From Cryomorphaceae bacterium BACL11 MAG-121001-bin54 (GTDB taxonomy: Bacteria; Bacteroidota; Bacteroidia; Flavobacteriales; BACL11): a DNA stretch of 64,000 bases. The stretch covers positions 281,508 through 345,507 of the forward strand of contig CAJJAH010000001.1 in NCBI GenBank assembly GCA_905182255.1, given 5' to 3'. The translations under genes and the position numbers were made by a program. How positions within the stretch are numbered: position 1 is the stretch's first letter; each line of letters opens with the position of its first letter. Below are positions 57,601 to 64,000 of the stretch, one piece after another. A model generated the notes under the pieces. It saw only the letters and a list, made by a program, of their open reading frames with translations, ran no database searches and had not been told where the DNA came from.

Positions 57601-58835
57601 TCACCACCAAAAGTCATTGGTACATTATCTCTCCATATTCCTCTTAAATAATTGTAGAAATCTGTTCCTCCACTAGGGTTTCCTTGTACAGTTCCGTCAT
57701 TGTTGTAATATACGAACTTAGACATAATAATCTGCTCTGCTTCCTCATCAATAGTTCCATCTCTATCGTTATCAATACCATCATTTGGATCAGCCAATGG
57801 TCCTTGAAAAAAATCTACTCCAATAGCAGGTGGATTAAAACCATAACCCTGAGCACCTTCATCTTCAGCATCTCCATTATAACAAAAGCCTAAACCTAAA
57901 TTAACATCACATCCTACATAATCATCTAAATAATAACCTAAATCAGCATCTACCCATTGTCCAAAATAAGTGTCGTTCAGAGGGAGTGTTGAACGATTAA
58001 TAATTTTATAATTATAAAAGGTCATATCATTCACTTCATTGTCGGATGTAAAACCAAAGGCCTGTGCATGAACTTCTAAACCTAGGGCATCAGCCTGTGT
58101 TTCAGAATGAATGTTTCCCTTGTCATTAAATATCCACCACAAAGTTTGATCACCAAATAAGGCAGCAGCATCATTATTACCCGTTATATTGTAATCAGGA
58201 TAATCACCACTGTATGGCTCATATATACCATTGCCATTAACATCATAAAAAGGAGCTAAAAACTCATCTTGTCCCAAAGATTGGTCACCATGAGCAGGCC
58301 AATCTAAAATTGATTCAGGAATAACATAAGTTGGGTCAGTACCAAAACGAGCGTTATATTCCTCAACTATTGAACGATCAATTTTAAAATGCTTATCCCA
58401 TTTGGCACATTCATCAGCCGGAATGGTAGCATTATCAATATTCAAAGGACCTGCCCAGAAATCATTTCCACTCTGACGATAAGTCATAGCAGCAACCTTT
58501 AATTGCCCACCAGCATCTACTCCTCCAATCCACAAAGCACCTGCAAATAAAGAGTGTTTATTACCTCCTTTTGGTATTTCATACTGAGGATCCGCTAAAT
58601 TCCACCACATATCACCTCCACCCATTATAGTGGTTCTCACATTATTAATATCTAAATCAGTTTGTGAATTAGATGGATCACAACCTGCAGCAATTTTCGT
58701 GTTAATAACGGAAGATAAATTTTGATTAACATTCTCCTTTGCTACTAATGTCATAGTAAATAGAACTAAGTAGAGGGTTGCTGCTTTTTTTATTGAATTA
58801 TTCATAAATGCTATATTTTTCAGTCTCATTTTCAT
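54603..58835 (-). CDS. Giant surface protein with T9SS-type sorting tail
   Basis: A 1410-residue exported protein. After the signal (about 15-34) come IMGGGDMWWNLADPQYE and AGALWIGGVDAGGQLKVAAMTYRQSG, typical of a Bacteroidota surface-protein module. DGIDNDRDGTIDEE near 335 looks like a calcium-binding repeat. The C-terminal part, AVPNPYYGASSYETNQLDN... ATISIFTVSGTLVRKI... PIASGLYIIHINSPGIGEKII, is a T9SS-type sorting domain, followed by an extra KWFGALRPIDMDTF. Function is unknown. It lies between a TonB receptor and a PorV-like barrel in one operon, with seven-base spacing, so the three likely act together at the outer membrane. Confidence 0.8.
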   Translation of the reverse strand: MKMRLKNIAFMNNSIKKAATLYLVLFTMTLVAKENVNQNLSSVINTKIAAGCDPSNSQTDLDINNVRTTIMGGGDMWWNLADPQYEIPKGGNKHSLFAGALWIGGVDAGGQLKVAAMTYRQSGNDFWAGPLNIDNATIPADECAKWDKHFKIDRSIVEEYNARFGTDPTYVIPESILDWPAHGDQSLGQDEFLAPFYDVNGNGIYEPYSGDYPDYNITGNNDAAALFGDQTLWWIFNDKGNIHSETQADALGLEVHAQAFGFTSDNEVNDMTFYNYKIINRSTLPLNDTYFGQWVDADLGYYLDDYVGCDVNLGLGFCYNGDAEDEGAQGYGFNPPAIGVDFFQGPLADPNDGIDNDRDGTIDEEAEQIIMSKFVYYNNDGTVQGNPSGGTDFYNYLRGIWRDNVPMTFGGDGHGAGAGSTTDECNFMFPGTSDDQFPGQEWTEQTAGNVPADRRFLQSAGPFTLQPGAVNNITTGVVWARAKSGGQTASIQLLKIYDREAQALFDNNFDILNGPDAPDLTIRELDKELIFTLSNGENSNNINESYSEKDPYITLAANLNPSASTYSENYEFQGYLVYQLKSATVSVTDLDDLDKARLVFRSDVNDTVSGIVNQYLDPILGVYTPIEEVASILSEGVVGSVDQGVQYSFQITEDKFALGNTRLVNHKTYYFMSLSYGYNRAEENASPYDVNAPDYDGRNQPFISGRRNIKVYSGIPHFTSPDAGGTTLEASYGDGVQITRFEGTGNGGSALELTKATIETILESSDHRAMHLTYEAGEGPIDISVVDPVNIPKGSFILKLMEPIVTNVGLITSYGKWSLINEETGYVVASANEDILVGTEVYISSLGLNIKVKQVSNPGEDPTNILNNGLISSSIEFENVNDRWLTGLADRDDDGSSFAWGLNWIRAGSYTNDDASVFNDYNQNDDPNGSFEGAVMQTNKISYTFFDLETNGGTWAPYRFVSYFNDGPGLSNSVTNQSKLINLSSVDIVFTNDTAQWTRSCVVESQDDETLSIGQQTKMGLRKSPSVNKNGQPDSSGTIGMGWFPGYAIDVETGERLNIIFAEDSWLTSDNGSDMIWNPTSSIATEELPQFDPTAPVGEQFSNGNYLLGGKHFVYIVNGNSWVKGTDDYVNGNFEDVDLPPNYDEGTWIHAKLLNDAGVGKWRVFQNVSWCGIPLLSPGASLKTDPTKQRNDATIKLRVSKPYRQYETVSSEKILDRDAILLIDSTYVVAYQNSATTWGGKSVNHDGNTYEIGESFVATTNLITSNTSAKARVIEASSINSFNPTYGFNTDSIVAKTGDINVAKDALELIRAVPNPYYGASSYETNQLDNRVKITNLPQRATISIFTVSGTLVRKIMKDDSVTSVDWDMKNDYGIPIASGLYIIHINSPGIGEKIIKWFGALRPIDMDTF

Positions 58836-58842
58836 TATCTAA

Positions 58843-61800
58843 TTAAAATTGCAAACTAATACCTGCCCTCCACATTCTTGGAAGACTATAGTTAGATGGA
58901 TTATTAACACCTAAAGAATATAAATACCTAAATGCTTCTGCATCATTTTTTGCGTCAATTGCGTTTTGTGCTGCTGCTGAAGTTAGATATCCATCATCCT
59001 CAGGATTACCTGTTGCTCTGTAGACACTAACTATATTTCTAGCATCTAGTAAATTCTGTACTTGTACATATACATTTAAATTAGAGCTCTTTTTATCATT
59101 CCATTTAATTTCGAATGACTTATTCACTTTAAGATTCATTCTGAATTGCCAAGGTAAACGAGAGCCATTAATATTACCTGCCAAAGTAGAACGATCGTTA
59201 ATTCCATCAGCAGCTTCTTGAGTAATATTTGACTGACGAGAATAAGGTGTTCCTGATCCTGCAGAGAACATAAGGTTTGCTCCTGAATTTTGAAAAACAT
59301 TAGCTCCAAACCAAACTGGCCCGTCATAATCTTTTCCGTTACCATAATGATAATCAACTGATGCGGAAATAGCATGTCTTTGGTCATAAGACAAAGGAAT
59401 GGTAGTACGCAGGTTTGGTTGTCCTGTACTAACTAAACTAGCTCCTGATGTAGCCGAGGAACCAGTACCATCAGCAAACTGCAAAGTATAATTAGCAGTA
59501 AGTTGTATATTATTTGTTCTTCTTAAGTCGTAATTAATAGACATCCCTTTTACAGTACCAAAATCTATATTACCGTAAGTATAATACTGTGCAGGGTAAG
59601 CAGACAAAGTATTTGTTATTTGAATCATGTCTCTTAACTCCTTGTAAAATGCAGAAATTTTAAGGGCTGACTTTAAAGATAAAGTTTTAGCAAATCCTAA
59701 TTCATAATCAACTGTTTTTTCAGACTTTAAGTTGGGATTATTCAAAGTTGCACCAACCCTATCAGCCATAAATAAATAATCAACTGGCTCTAATCTATTT
59801 CCTGTAGGAGGTCTTTGTGTCAAAACATCGTAATGAGCAAAGAATTGTGCTTCATCAGAAATAGGAAAAGAAAAGGCAATTCTAGGCATAAATACTGTTT
59901 CTGGAGTGTAGTCTTCAAAAGCATCCATTTTAATATCTCCATTTTTCGCATCATCTGGATTTATTAGATAAGGAGCTATTTTACCTCCTGCAGCCTCAGC
60001 TAATAAAGTAGGGTCAGAAATAACAAGACCATTAGCATTATACCAAACATCTCCATCACGATAACCCACTACAGCTGATGGATTCTCAATATCATCAACA
60101 TAAACAATGTAATCATCACCAATTGTTGAGGGAGTAGAGTTTGAGTTTAATAAATTAACATCAGCACCAGCTGTGTAAGCACTATAAAGCAAGTATTTAT
60201 CTTTTAATACTTTTTGATTTGCATCAAAACGATCAACTCTTACACCTACATTAAAAATTAAATCTTCTATCGCAAATTTATCTTGAATATATCCTGCTTG
60301 GTAGATTGGATTATAAGGAGCAATATTTCTTAAATATTGTCCATCGTCATCCTGGTAGGTAAAGAAATCCTTTAATGTATTACGTGTATCATTTTTATTG
60401 CCATAAATATCATATCCGTAGTAATATACTAATGAAGAACCATTATTCAACAACTCGTCTTGACTAAACATATCTAAAGTAAATGCATCAGGAGTGTATG
60501 AATCAATATCTATGTATTCTAGCTGACCAATATTGAGGGCCTCTCTAAAGTTAGCATCAAAAGTTGATTGCTCACTTTCAATGAACAAACGGTCATAATT
60601 AATAGTATCTTGGTAAATCCCATTTTCATCAAATACTGGATATGGTTTAGATAAATTTCTTTCTAAAATATGTTTATTAGCTTGCTGACGCATTAAGCCC
60701 CACAAATTCATTGGAGATACTCCCCAGTAATAATCTTTTCTTTGCTCGAATTCAAAGCCAAAAGAAAGTTCGTGTGATTTAATGTCAGCAGAACCTGATG
60801 CTTTAAAAGTAGTTTGTGTATTCTCTTGCTTGGCAGAGCCATTATACATAGTCCCATGATTTCCAAATAAAGAATATACGTTTGATGGTAATTGACCATT
60901 CAACAATCCTTGTCCTTGTAAATCTGCAGCAGTTCTTAGTTGCCCATCAGCACCATAACCATCTATGTAAGAAGACATACTGTATTGTGAAAACATGTCA
61001 ATGTATGCATTAGTATAGTTCTCTAATGATTTATTAACGCCACCTGCTGTATATTCAAAAAGTGTATCTGTCCAACCATTTAACGTTCTTCCTGTGTAAA
61101 CAATACCTGTTGAAGTATCAATAGCAGATCCGAAACCGTATATAGGAGCCTTACTAGTAACAAATTGACCAATGTATCCATAATTAAATAAATCCTCTTG
61201 ATGGTCTGCATCAACATATGTATATTTATTATTTGTGTAATTTCCTTGAATAGTAAAGAAAGCATTTTTAATAGTAGCTGATGATTCATCCTCATTATCT
61301 TCGTCAGATCCAAATTTTTGCACTAACTTTCCAAATACACGGTAAGTATGCTGGGTAGATTGACGGTTGTTGTCCCAAGAGAACATTGAACGCCATGAAG
61401 AAAAATCTCTACTTTCACGAGCATAGTAGGAACCTCCTAATGAAAGAAAAGTATTATTACTAGGCTTAAAATCTAATTTACCAGAAATGTTAAATCTTTT
61501 TTCGTTAGCATTAAGTTTTGCCTGAACATTCTCAAAATCTTTTTGTTCTAAAAATTCCGATCTACTTAAAAACCCAGCAGAAGCATTAGGTGCAATTTGA
61601 AATGGATTAGCTTGTAAATCTGCTAAAACATCATCTTTCACTTTCCATCTTCCAATTGCTGAAGGATCAGTATCGTCTACACTTCTAAATTCACCTGCTA
61701 AAAAATAACCAATTACAGAAGAGCCTTTAGACCCATCAGTGTTTCTTTTTTTCAAAATAGGACCAGAAAGAGAAAATCCTAATAAATTGTAGTTGTAACT

Positions 61801-62523
61801 ATCAAATAATGATGAAGATTCAAATTCAATACCTCCAAACAATTTATTAGAAGGTCCTTTTGTAGTTATCGAAATAATCCCTCCAGTAGCATCACCATAT
61901 TGCGCAGGAACACCTCCTGTTATTACAGTGATTTGCTCGATACCTGAAGTGGGTACACCCAAACTACCCCTTACTTTAATACCATCAACATAATATTCAG
62001 TTGCATCAGAACGAGAACCCCTTACATTAACAGCATCCCCTTCATCTCTTTGATAGATACCAGCTGTACTTGCAGCTACAGATGCAATATTTCTTGTAGG
62101 TAAAGCAACAATCTCTTCTGCTGTTTTTGTTTCTCCCGAAAGATTATCCTGGTCCAAAAGCGGCTTCTTGTAAGCTATAACTTTTACCTCCCCAATTGCC
62201 ACACCTTGCTGAAGCTTCACATCTTGAAAGGTAATCTTATTTGCAGAAACAATTACACCAGTAACTTCAACAGTTCCATAGCCAACAAATGTTGCTTTGA
62301 TGGTGTAAGTACCTGGTTCAACTGGCTTAATTGTATAGTTTCCATCAAAATCAGTTGTTGTTCCACCTGATTGATTTCCATTTTTTTCAATAACAATATT
62401 TGCAAAAGGAATTGACTCTCCAGTCATTGCATCAGTTATAACCCCCTTCAGGGTTCCACTTTGCGCCATAGCAAGTGATGAAGTAAGCACTAAAGCTGCT
62501 ATTAAATAAATTTTTCTCAACAT
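58843..62523 (-). CDS. Large TonB-dependent receptor with regulatory domain (operon head)
   Basis: A 1226-residue receptor with signal peptide ending LAMAQ. Residues about 22-110 are a carboxypeptidase-like regulatory domain (SGTLKGVITDAMTGESIPFANIVIEK). The plug runs ALPTRNIASVAASTAGIYQRDEGDAVNVRGSRSDATEYYVDGIKVRGS with ITGGVPAQYGDATGGIISITTKGPS near 205, then a long barrel ending SLPRMWRAGISLQF. It is longer than iron receptors and resembles SusC-sized receptors, but no SusD neighbour follows. Ligand unknown. Seven bases separate it from the giant surface protein gene. Confidence 0.88.
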   Translation of the reverse strand: MLRKIYLIAALVLTSSLAMAQSGTLKGVITDAMTGESIPFANIVIEKNGNQSGGTTTDFDGNYTIKPVEPGTYTIKATFVGYGTVEVTGVIVSANKITFQDVKLQQGVAIGEVKVIAYKKPLLDQDNLSGETKTAEEIVALPTRNIASVAASTAGIYQRDEGDAVNVRGSRSDATEYYVDGIKVRGSLGVPTSGIEQITVITGGVPAQYGDATGGIISITTKGPSNKLFGGIEFESSSLFDSYNYNLLGFSLSGPILKKRNTDGSKGSSVIGYFLAGEFRSVDDTDPSAIGRWKVKDDVLADLQANPFQIAPNASAGFLSRSEFLEQKDFENVQAKLNANEKRFNISGKLDFKPSNNTFLSLGGSYYARESRDFSSWRSMFSWDNNRQSTQHTYRVFGKLVQKFGSDEDNEDESSATIKNAFFTIQGNYTNNKYTYVDADHQEDLFNYGYIGQFVTSKAPIYGFGSAIDTSTGIVYTGRTLNGWTDTLFEYTAGGVNKSLENYTNAYIDMFSQYSMSSYIDGYGADGQLRTAADLQGQGLLNGQLPSNVYSLFGNHGTMYNGSAKQENTQTTFKASGSADIKSHELSFGFEFEQRKDYYWGVSPMNLWGLMRQQANKHILERNLSKPYPVFDENGIYQDTINYDRLFIESEQSTFDANFREALNIGQLEYIDIDSYTPDAFTLDMFSQDELLNNGSSLVYYYGYDIYGNKNDTRNTLKDFFTYQDDDGQYLRNIAPYNPIYQAGYIQDKFAIEDLIFNVGVRVDRFDANQKVLKDKYLLYSAYTAGADVNLLNSNSTPSTIGDDYIVYVDDIENPSAVVGYRDGDVWYNANGLVISDPTLLAEAAGGKIAPYLINPDDAKNGDIKMDAFEDYTPETVFMPRIAFSFPISDEAQFFAHYDVLTQRPPTGNRLEPVDYLFMADRVGATLNNPNLKSEKTVDYELGFAKTLSLKSALKISAFYKELRDMIQITNTLSAYPAQYYTYGNIDFGTVKGMSINYDLRRTNNIQLTANYTLQFADGTGSSATSGASLVSTGQPNLRTTIPLSYDQRHAISASVDYHYGNGKDYDGPVWFGANVFQNSGANLMFSAGSGTPYSRQSNITQEAADGINDRSTLAGNINGSRLPWQFRMNLKVNKSFEIKWNDKKSSNLNVYVQVQNLLDARNIVSVYRATGNPEDDGYLTSAAAQNAIDAKNDAEAFRYLYSLGVNNPSNYSLPRMWRAGISLQF

Positions 62524-62635
62524 GGTATAATGTTTCGTTTTAATATAAATTCTGTTTTTAAAGGCCGTAAAGATAACAAATAAATTAATACATCAATGAA
62601 GGAAAAATCCATTTCTTTTTCATAAAATTGCAATT

Positions 62636-63049
62636 ATGAAATCACTACTCTACATCCTTATCATACCATTGATTTTCTCAACATGTAACACAAAAGACGA
62701 TTATATACAAGATATTTATGTAAATATTAACGTAGATTTAAATTTGCCAGAATATAGTGATTTACAAGCTTCAGGGAGCTCCATTTTTATTGTAGGAGGA
62801 GTTGAGGGCATCATCATTTATCATGGGGTTGGAAATGATTACAAAGTATTTGACAGAAACTGTAGCTACGAACCTTCACTATCTTGCTCTAAAATTGACA
62901 CTGTAAATGCTGGAATTGCCTATTGTGGTTGCTGCTCCTCAGCCTTTTTATTAAGTAATGACGCAAGTGTAATTAACTCTCCAGCATTATTGCCATTAAA
63001 AACTTATAATTGTATCTATGATGATCCTATTTTAAGAATATTTAATTAG
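62636..63049 (+). CDS. Rieske-like fold lipoprotein with altered ligands
   Basis: 137 residues, lipobox FSTCNTK (Cys17). The layout, INVDLNLPEYSDLQ, GVEGIIIYHGVGNDYKVFDRNCSYEPSLSC near 60-85, GIAYCGCCSSAFLLSND near 93, and PALLPLKTYNCIYDDPILRIFN at the end, follows the order of Rieske 2Fe-2S proteins (ligands normally CxH and CxxH). Here the first site reads CSY and the second CGCCSS, so the histidines are missing or replaced by cysteine. This suggests a Rieske-like beta-fold without a normal cluster. Its 3' end overlaps the convergent T9SS gene by eight bases. Confidence 0.65.
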   Translation: MKSLLYILIIPLIFSTCNTKDDYIQDIYVNINVDLNLPEYSDLQASGSSIFIVGGVEGIIIYHGVGNDYKVFDRNCSYEPSLSCSKIDTVNAGIAYCGCCSSAFLLSNDASVINSPALLPLKTYNCIYDDPILRIFN

Positions 63050-64000
63050 ATCCAGTCTTTATTATCTTTTTTCTGATTTTATTCGCATCAAATGAAATAT
63101 CTAAAAAGTATAATCCATTTGATAGCTCACTAATTTCTAAAGAAGATAATCGATAAGGAAATCGATCACTAGCAACAACCCTATTAATAACTTCTCTACC
63201 ATAGAGGTCCGTTAATAAAATTGAAGCGTCGGAAAATTCTGCATTCATTATGTGTATTGTTAATGGGTATCCATTTGAAATAGGATTTGGACCAACTTTT
63301 ACAATTCCAGGAGAAGGTATAGATTCTGAATTCATGAGATTACTTAATAATACTTGCTCTGACGAATAAGTACAGCCAAATTCATCAGTTGCTACAATAT
63401 AATAATTACCATTAACAGATGCTGGGAAAAAAGATTGATTTGCTCCATTAATAATTCCATTATCGCCATACCATTGTAAAATAGAATACAATGCTGAATC
63501 TAACATCCATGCCGTTGAACCATTATGATCTAAGATTGGCTGATAAGTGGTATCGCATATAACTACTAAAGACTCTAAAGAAATAGCAGAGCAACCATGT
63601 TCATTTACAACGACTAAAGAGTACAGTCCAGAAGATAATGGTGAAATAAAAGTATCGATAGCGCCAGGAATTGGACTACCATAATAATACCACTGCATTG
63701 CTATAGAGTCTACAGAAGTAGAAATTAAATTATTTAAGCTATCATAAGTTATAATTGGAACTAAAGGATAATCATAAACATAAATTGTATCTGATGATAA
63801 AACAGTATTTGCTGGAACTTCAATCACTGTGTAATTTATTGACAATCCTCCTCCATTTAAAGAAAAGCTGCCTGGCTGTTGCTGAGGAACAAATGTAACT
63901 CCTCCACAGTACTCAAGACCCCAAGGCCAACCATCATCATCCCATACATCAATTGTTACATCTTGTCCTATTAATTGCAATGGATTAAAAAGATTAATTA
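63042..64000 (-). CDS. T9SS cargo protein, C-terminal part (runs off right edge)
   Basis: A minus-strand frame that stays open to the window edge; the Met at 63980 is internal, as INLFNP continues ahead of it. Visible are beta-rich immunoglobulin-like segments such as GSFSLNGGGLSINYTVI and SLVVVNEHGCSAISLESLVV (SPR-like cysteine/glycine modules), NGNYYIVATDEFGCTYSS, and a T9SS type A sorting domain, KVGPNPISNGYPLTIHIM ... ILLTDLYGREVINRVV ... LSNGLYFLDISF... KIIKTGSN. It is a secreted or surface-attached adhesin-like protein. Full length and N-terminal domain are unknown. Confidence 0.82.
   Translation of the reverse strand, partial: INLFNPLQLIGQDVTIDVWDDDGWPWGLEYCGGVTFVPQQQPGSFSLNGGGLSINYTVIEVPANTVLSSDTIYVYDYPLVPIITYDSLNNLISTSVDSIAMQWYYYGSPIPGAIDTFISPLSSGLYSLVVVNEHGCSAISLESLVVICDTTYQPILDHNGSTAWMLDSALYSILQWYGDNGIINGANQSFFPASVNGNYYIVATDEFGCTYSSEQVLLSNLMNSESIPSPGIVKVGPNPISNGYPLTIHIMNAEFSDASILLTDLYGREVINRVVASDRFPYRLSSLEISELSNGLYFLDISFDANKIRKKIIKTGSN

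Noticed and set aside
54603-58835. Several minus- and plus-strand ORFs (for example 55289-55528, 57684-57893) inside the giant gene
   Set aside because: Out-of-frame shadows within a continuous 1410-codon frame.
1-64000. CRISPR arrays, phage genes, transposases, rRNA genes, toxin-antitoxin pairs
   Set aside because: None found on either strand; the content is ordinary chromosomal core with a few accessory surface genes.

Overview
The window reads as chromosomal core sequence of a low-GC, free-living (probably marine) member of the Bacteroidota, most likely Flavobacteriales. The evidence is strong A/T bias, many lipoproteins with an LSSCKK/SSCG-type lipobox, TonB-dependent receptors with N-terminal carboxypeptidase-like regulatory domains, type IX secretion (T9SS) style C-terminal sorting regions, CotH and PorV-like proteins, and the Bacteroidota -7 promoter box TAnnTTTG in front of many genes. 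No phage, insertion sequence, CRISPR array or rRNA operon was seen. No gene-free stretch exceeds about 300 bases except 47098-47488, which holds a tRNA with its promoter and terminator.

Layout, left to right. 1-1137: the start of a gene leaving the left edge and a sterol desaturase-like membrane hydroxylase. 1261-6246: an iron/haem-type uptake locus (DUF4856 lipoprotein, imelysin-like lipoprotein, FecA-like TonB receptor), facing a second TonB receptor (6336-8645). 8910-12548: a sodium/proline-type symporter, a tiny lysine-rich protein missed by the ORF track, and an MsbA-like ABC exporter. 12594-15757: a CotH-family surface protein and two futalosine-pathway menaquinone genes (mqnD, mqnB). 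15812-17313: folE and fabD. 17308-21670: polysaccharide and LPS genes (CpsB/Wzb-like PHP phosphatase, rfbB, waaA and partners). 21701-21881: two tRNAs. 21931-30996: mutS, a SpoU methyltransferase, a divergent outer-membrane protein pair, a deoxynucleoside kinase, folK and sppA.

30988-34059: a DUF2797 protein, a GH3-like protein and a second deoxynucleoside kinase. 34128-36761: a membrane pyrophosphatase with an unusual C-terminal soluble extension. 36937-43828: one long co-directional run etfB-etfA-DUF151 nuclease-CNT nucleoside transporter-thyA-saccharopine dehydrogenase-like-folA-lipoprotein. 43825-47097: tig-clpP-clpX. 47295-48227: tRNA-Leu, an SSB-tipped DUF3127 protein and a small lipoprotein. 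48308-51954: an UPF0316 membrane protein and an OppC-type permease, both broken by a single-base frameshift, followed upstream by a GT2 glycosyltransferase and a flippase-like protein. 51995-53418: ruvC, HIT protein, greA. 53491-62523: a three-gene surface operon (TonB receptor, 1410-residue T9SS-type protein, PorV-like barrel). 62636-64000: a Rieske-like lipoprotein and the C-terminal part of a T9SS cargo protein that runs off the right edge.

Functionally the window is rich in folate and thymidylate supply (folE, folK, folA, thyA, two dNKs, a nucleoside transporter), envelope building (LPS, capsule, lipoproteins, surface proteins), and respiration-linked functions (futalosine-route menaquinone, ETF, proton-pumping pyrophosphatase). 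The points most worth a second look are the PorV-linked surface operon, the pyrophosphatase extension, the SSB-like tip on DUF3127, the Rieske-like lipoprotein with altered ligands, the 32-residue lysine-rich protein, and two adjacent frameshifts that may be assembly errors. All functional calls come from reading motifs by eye; no database search was run.
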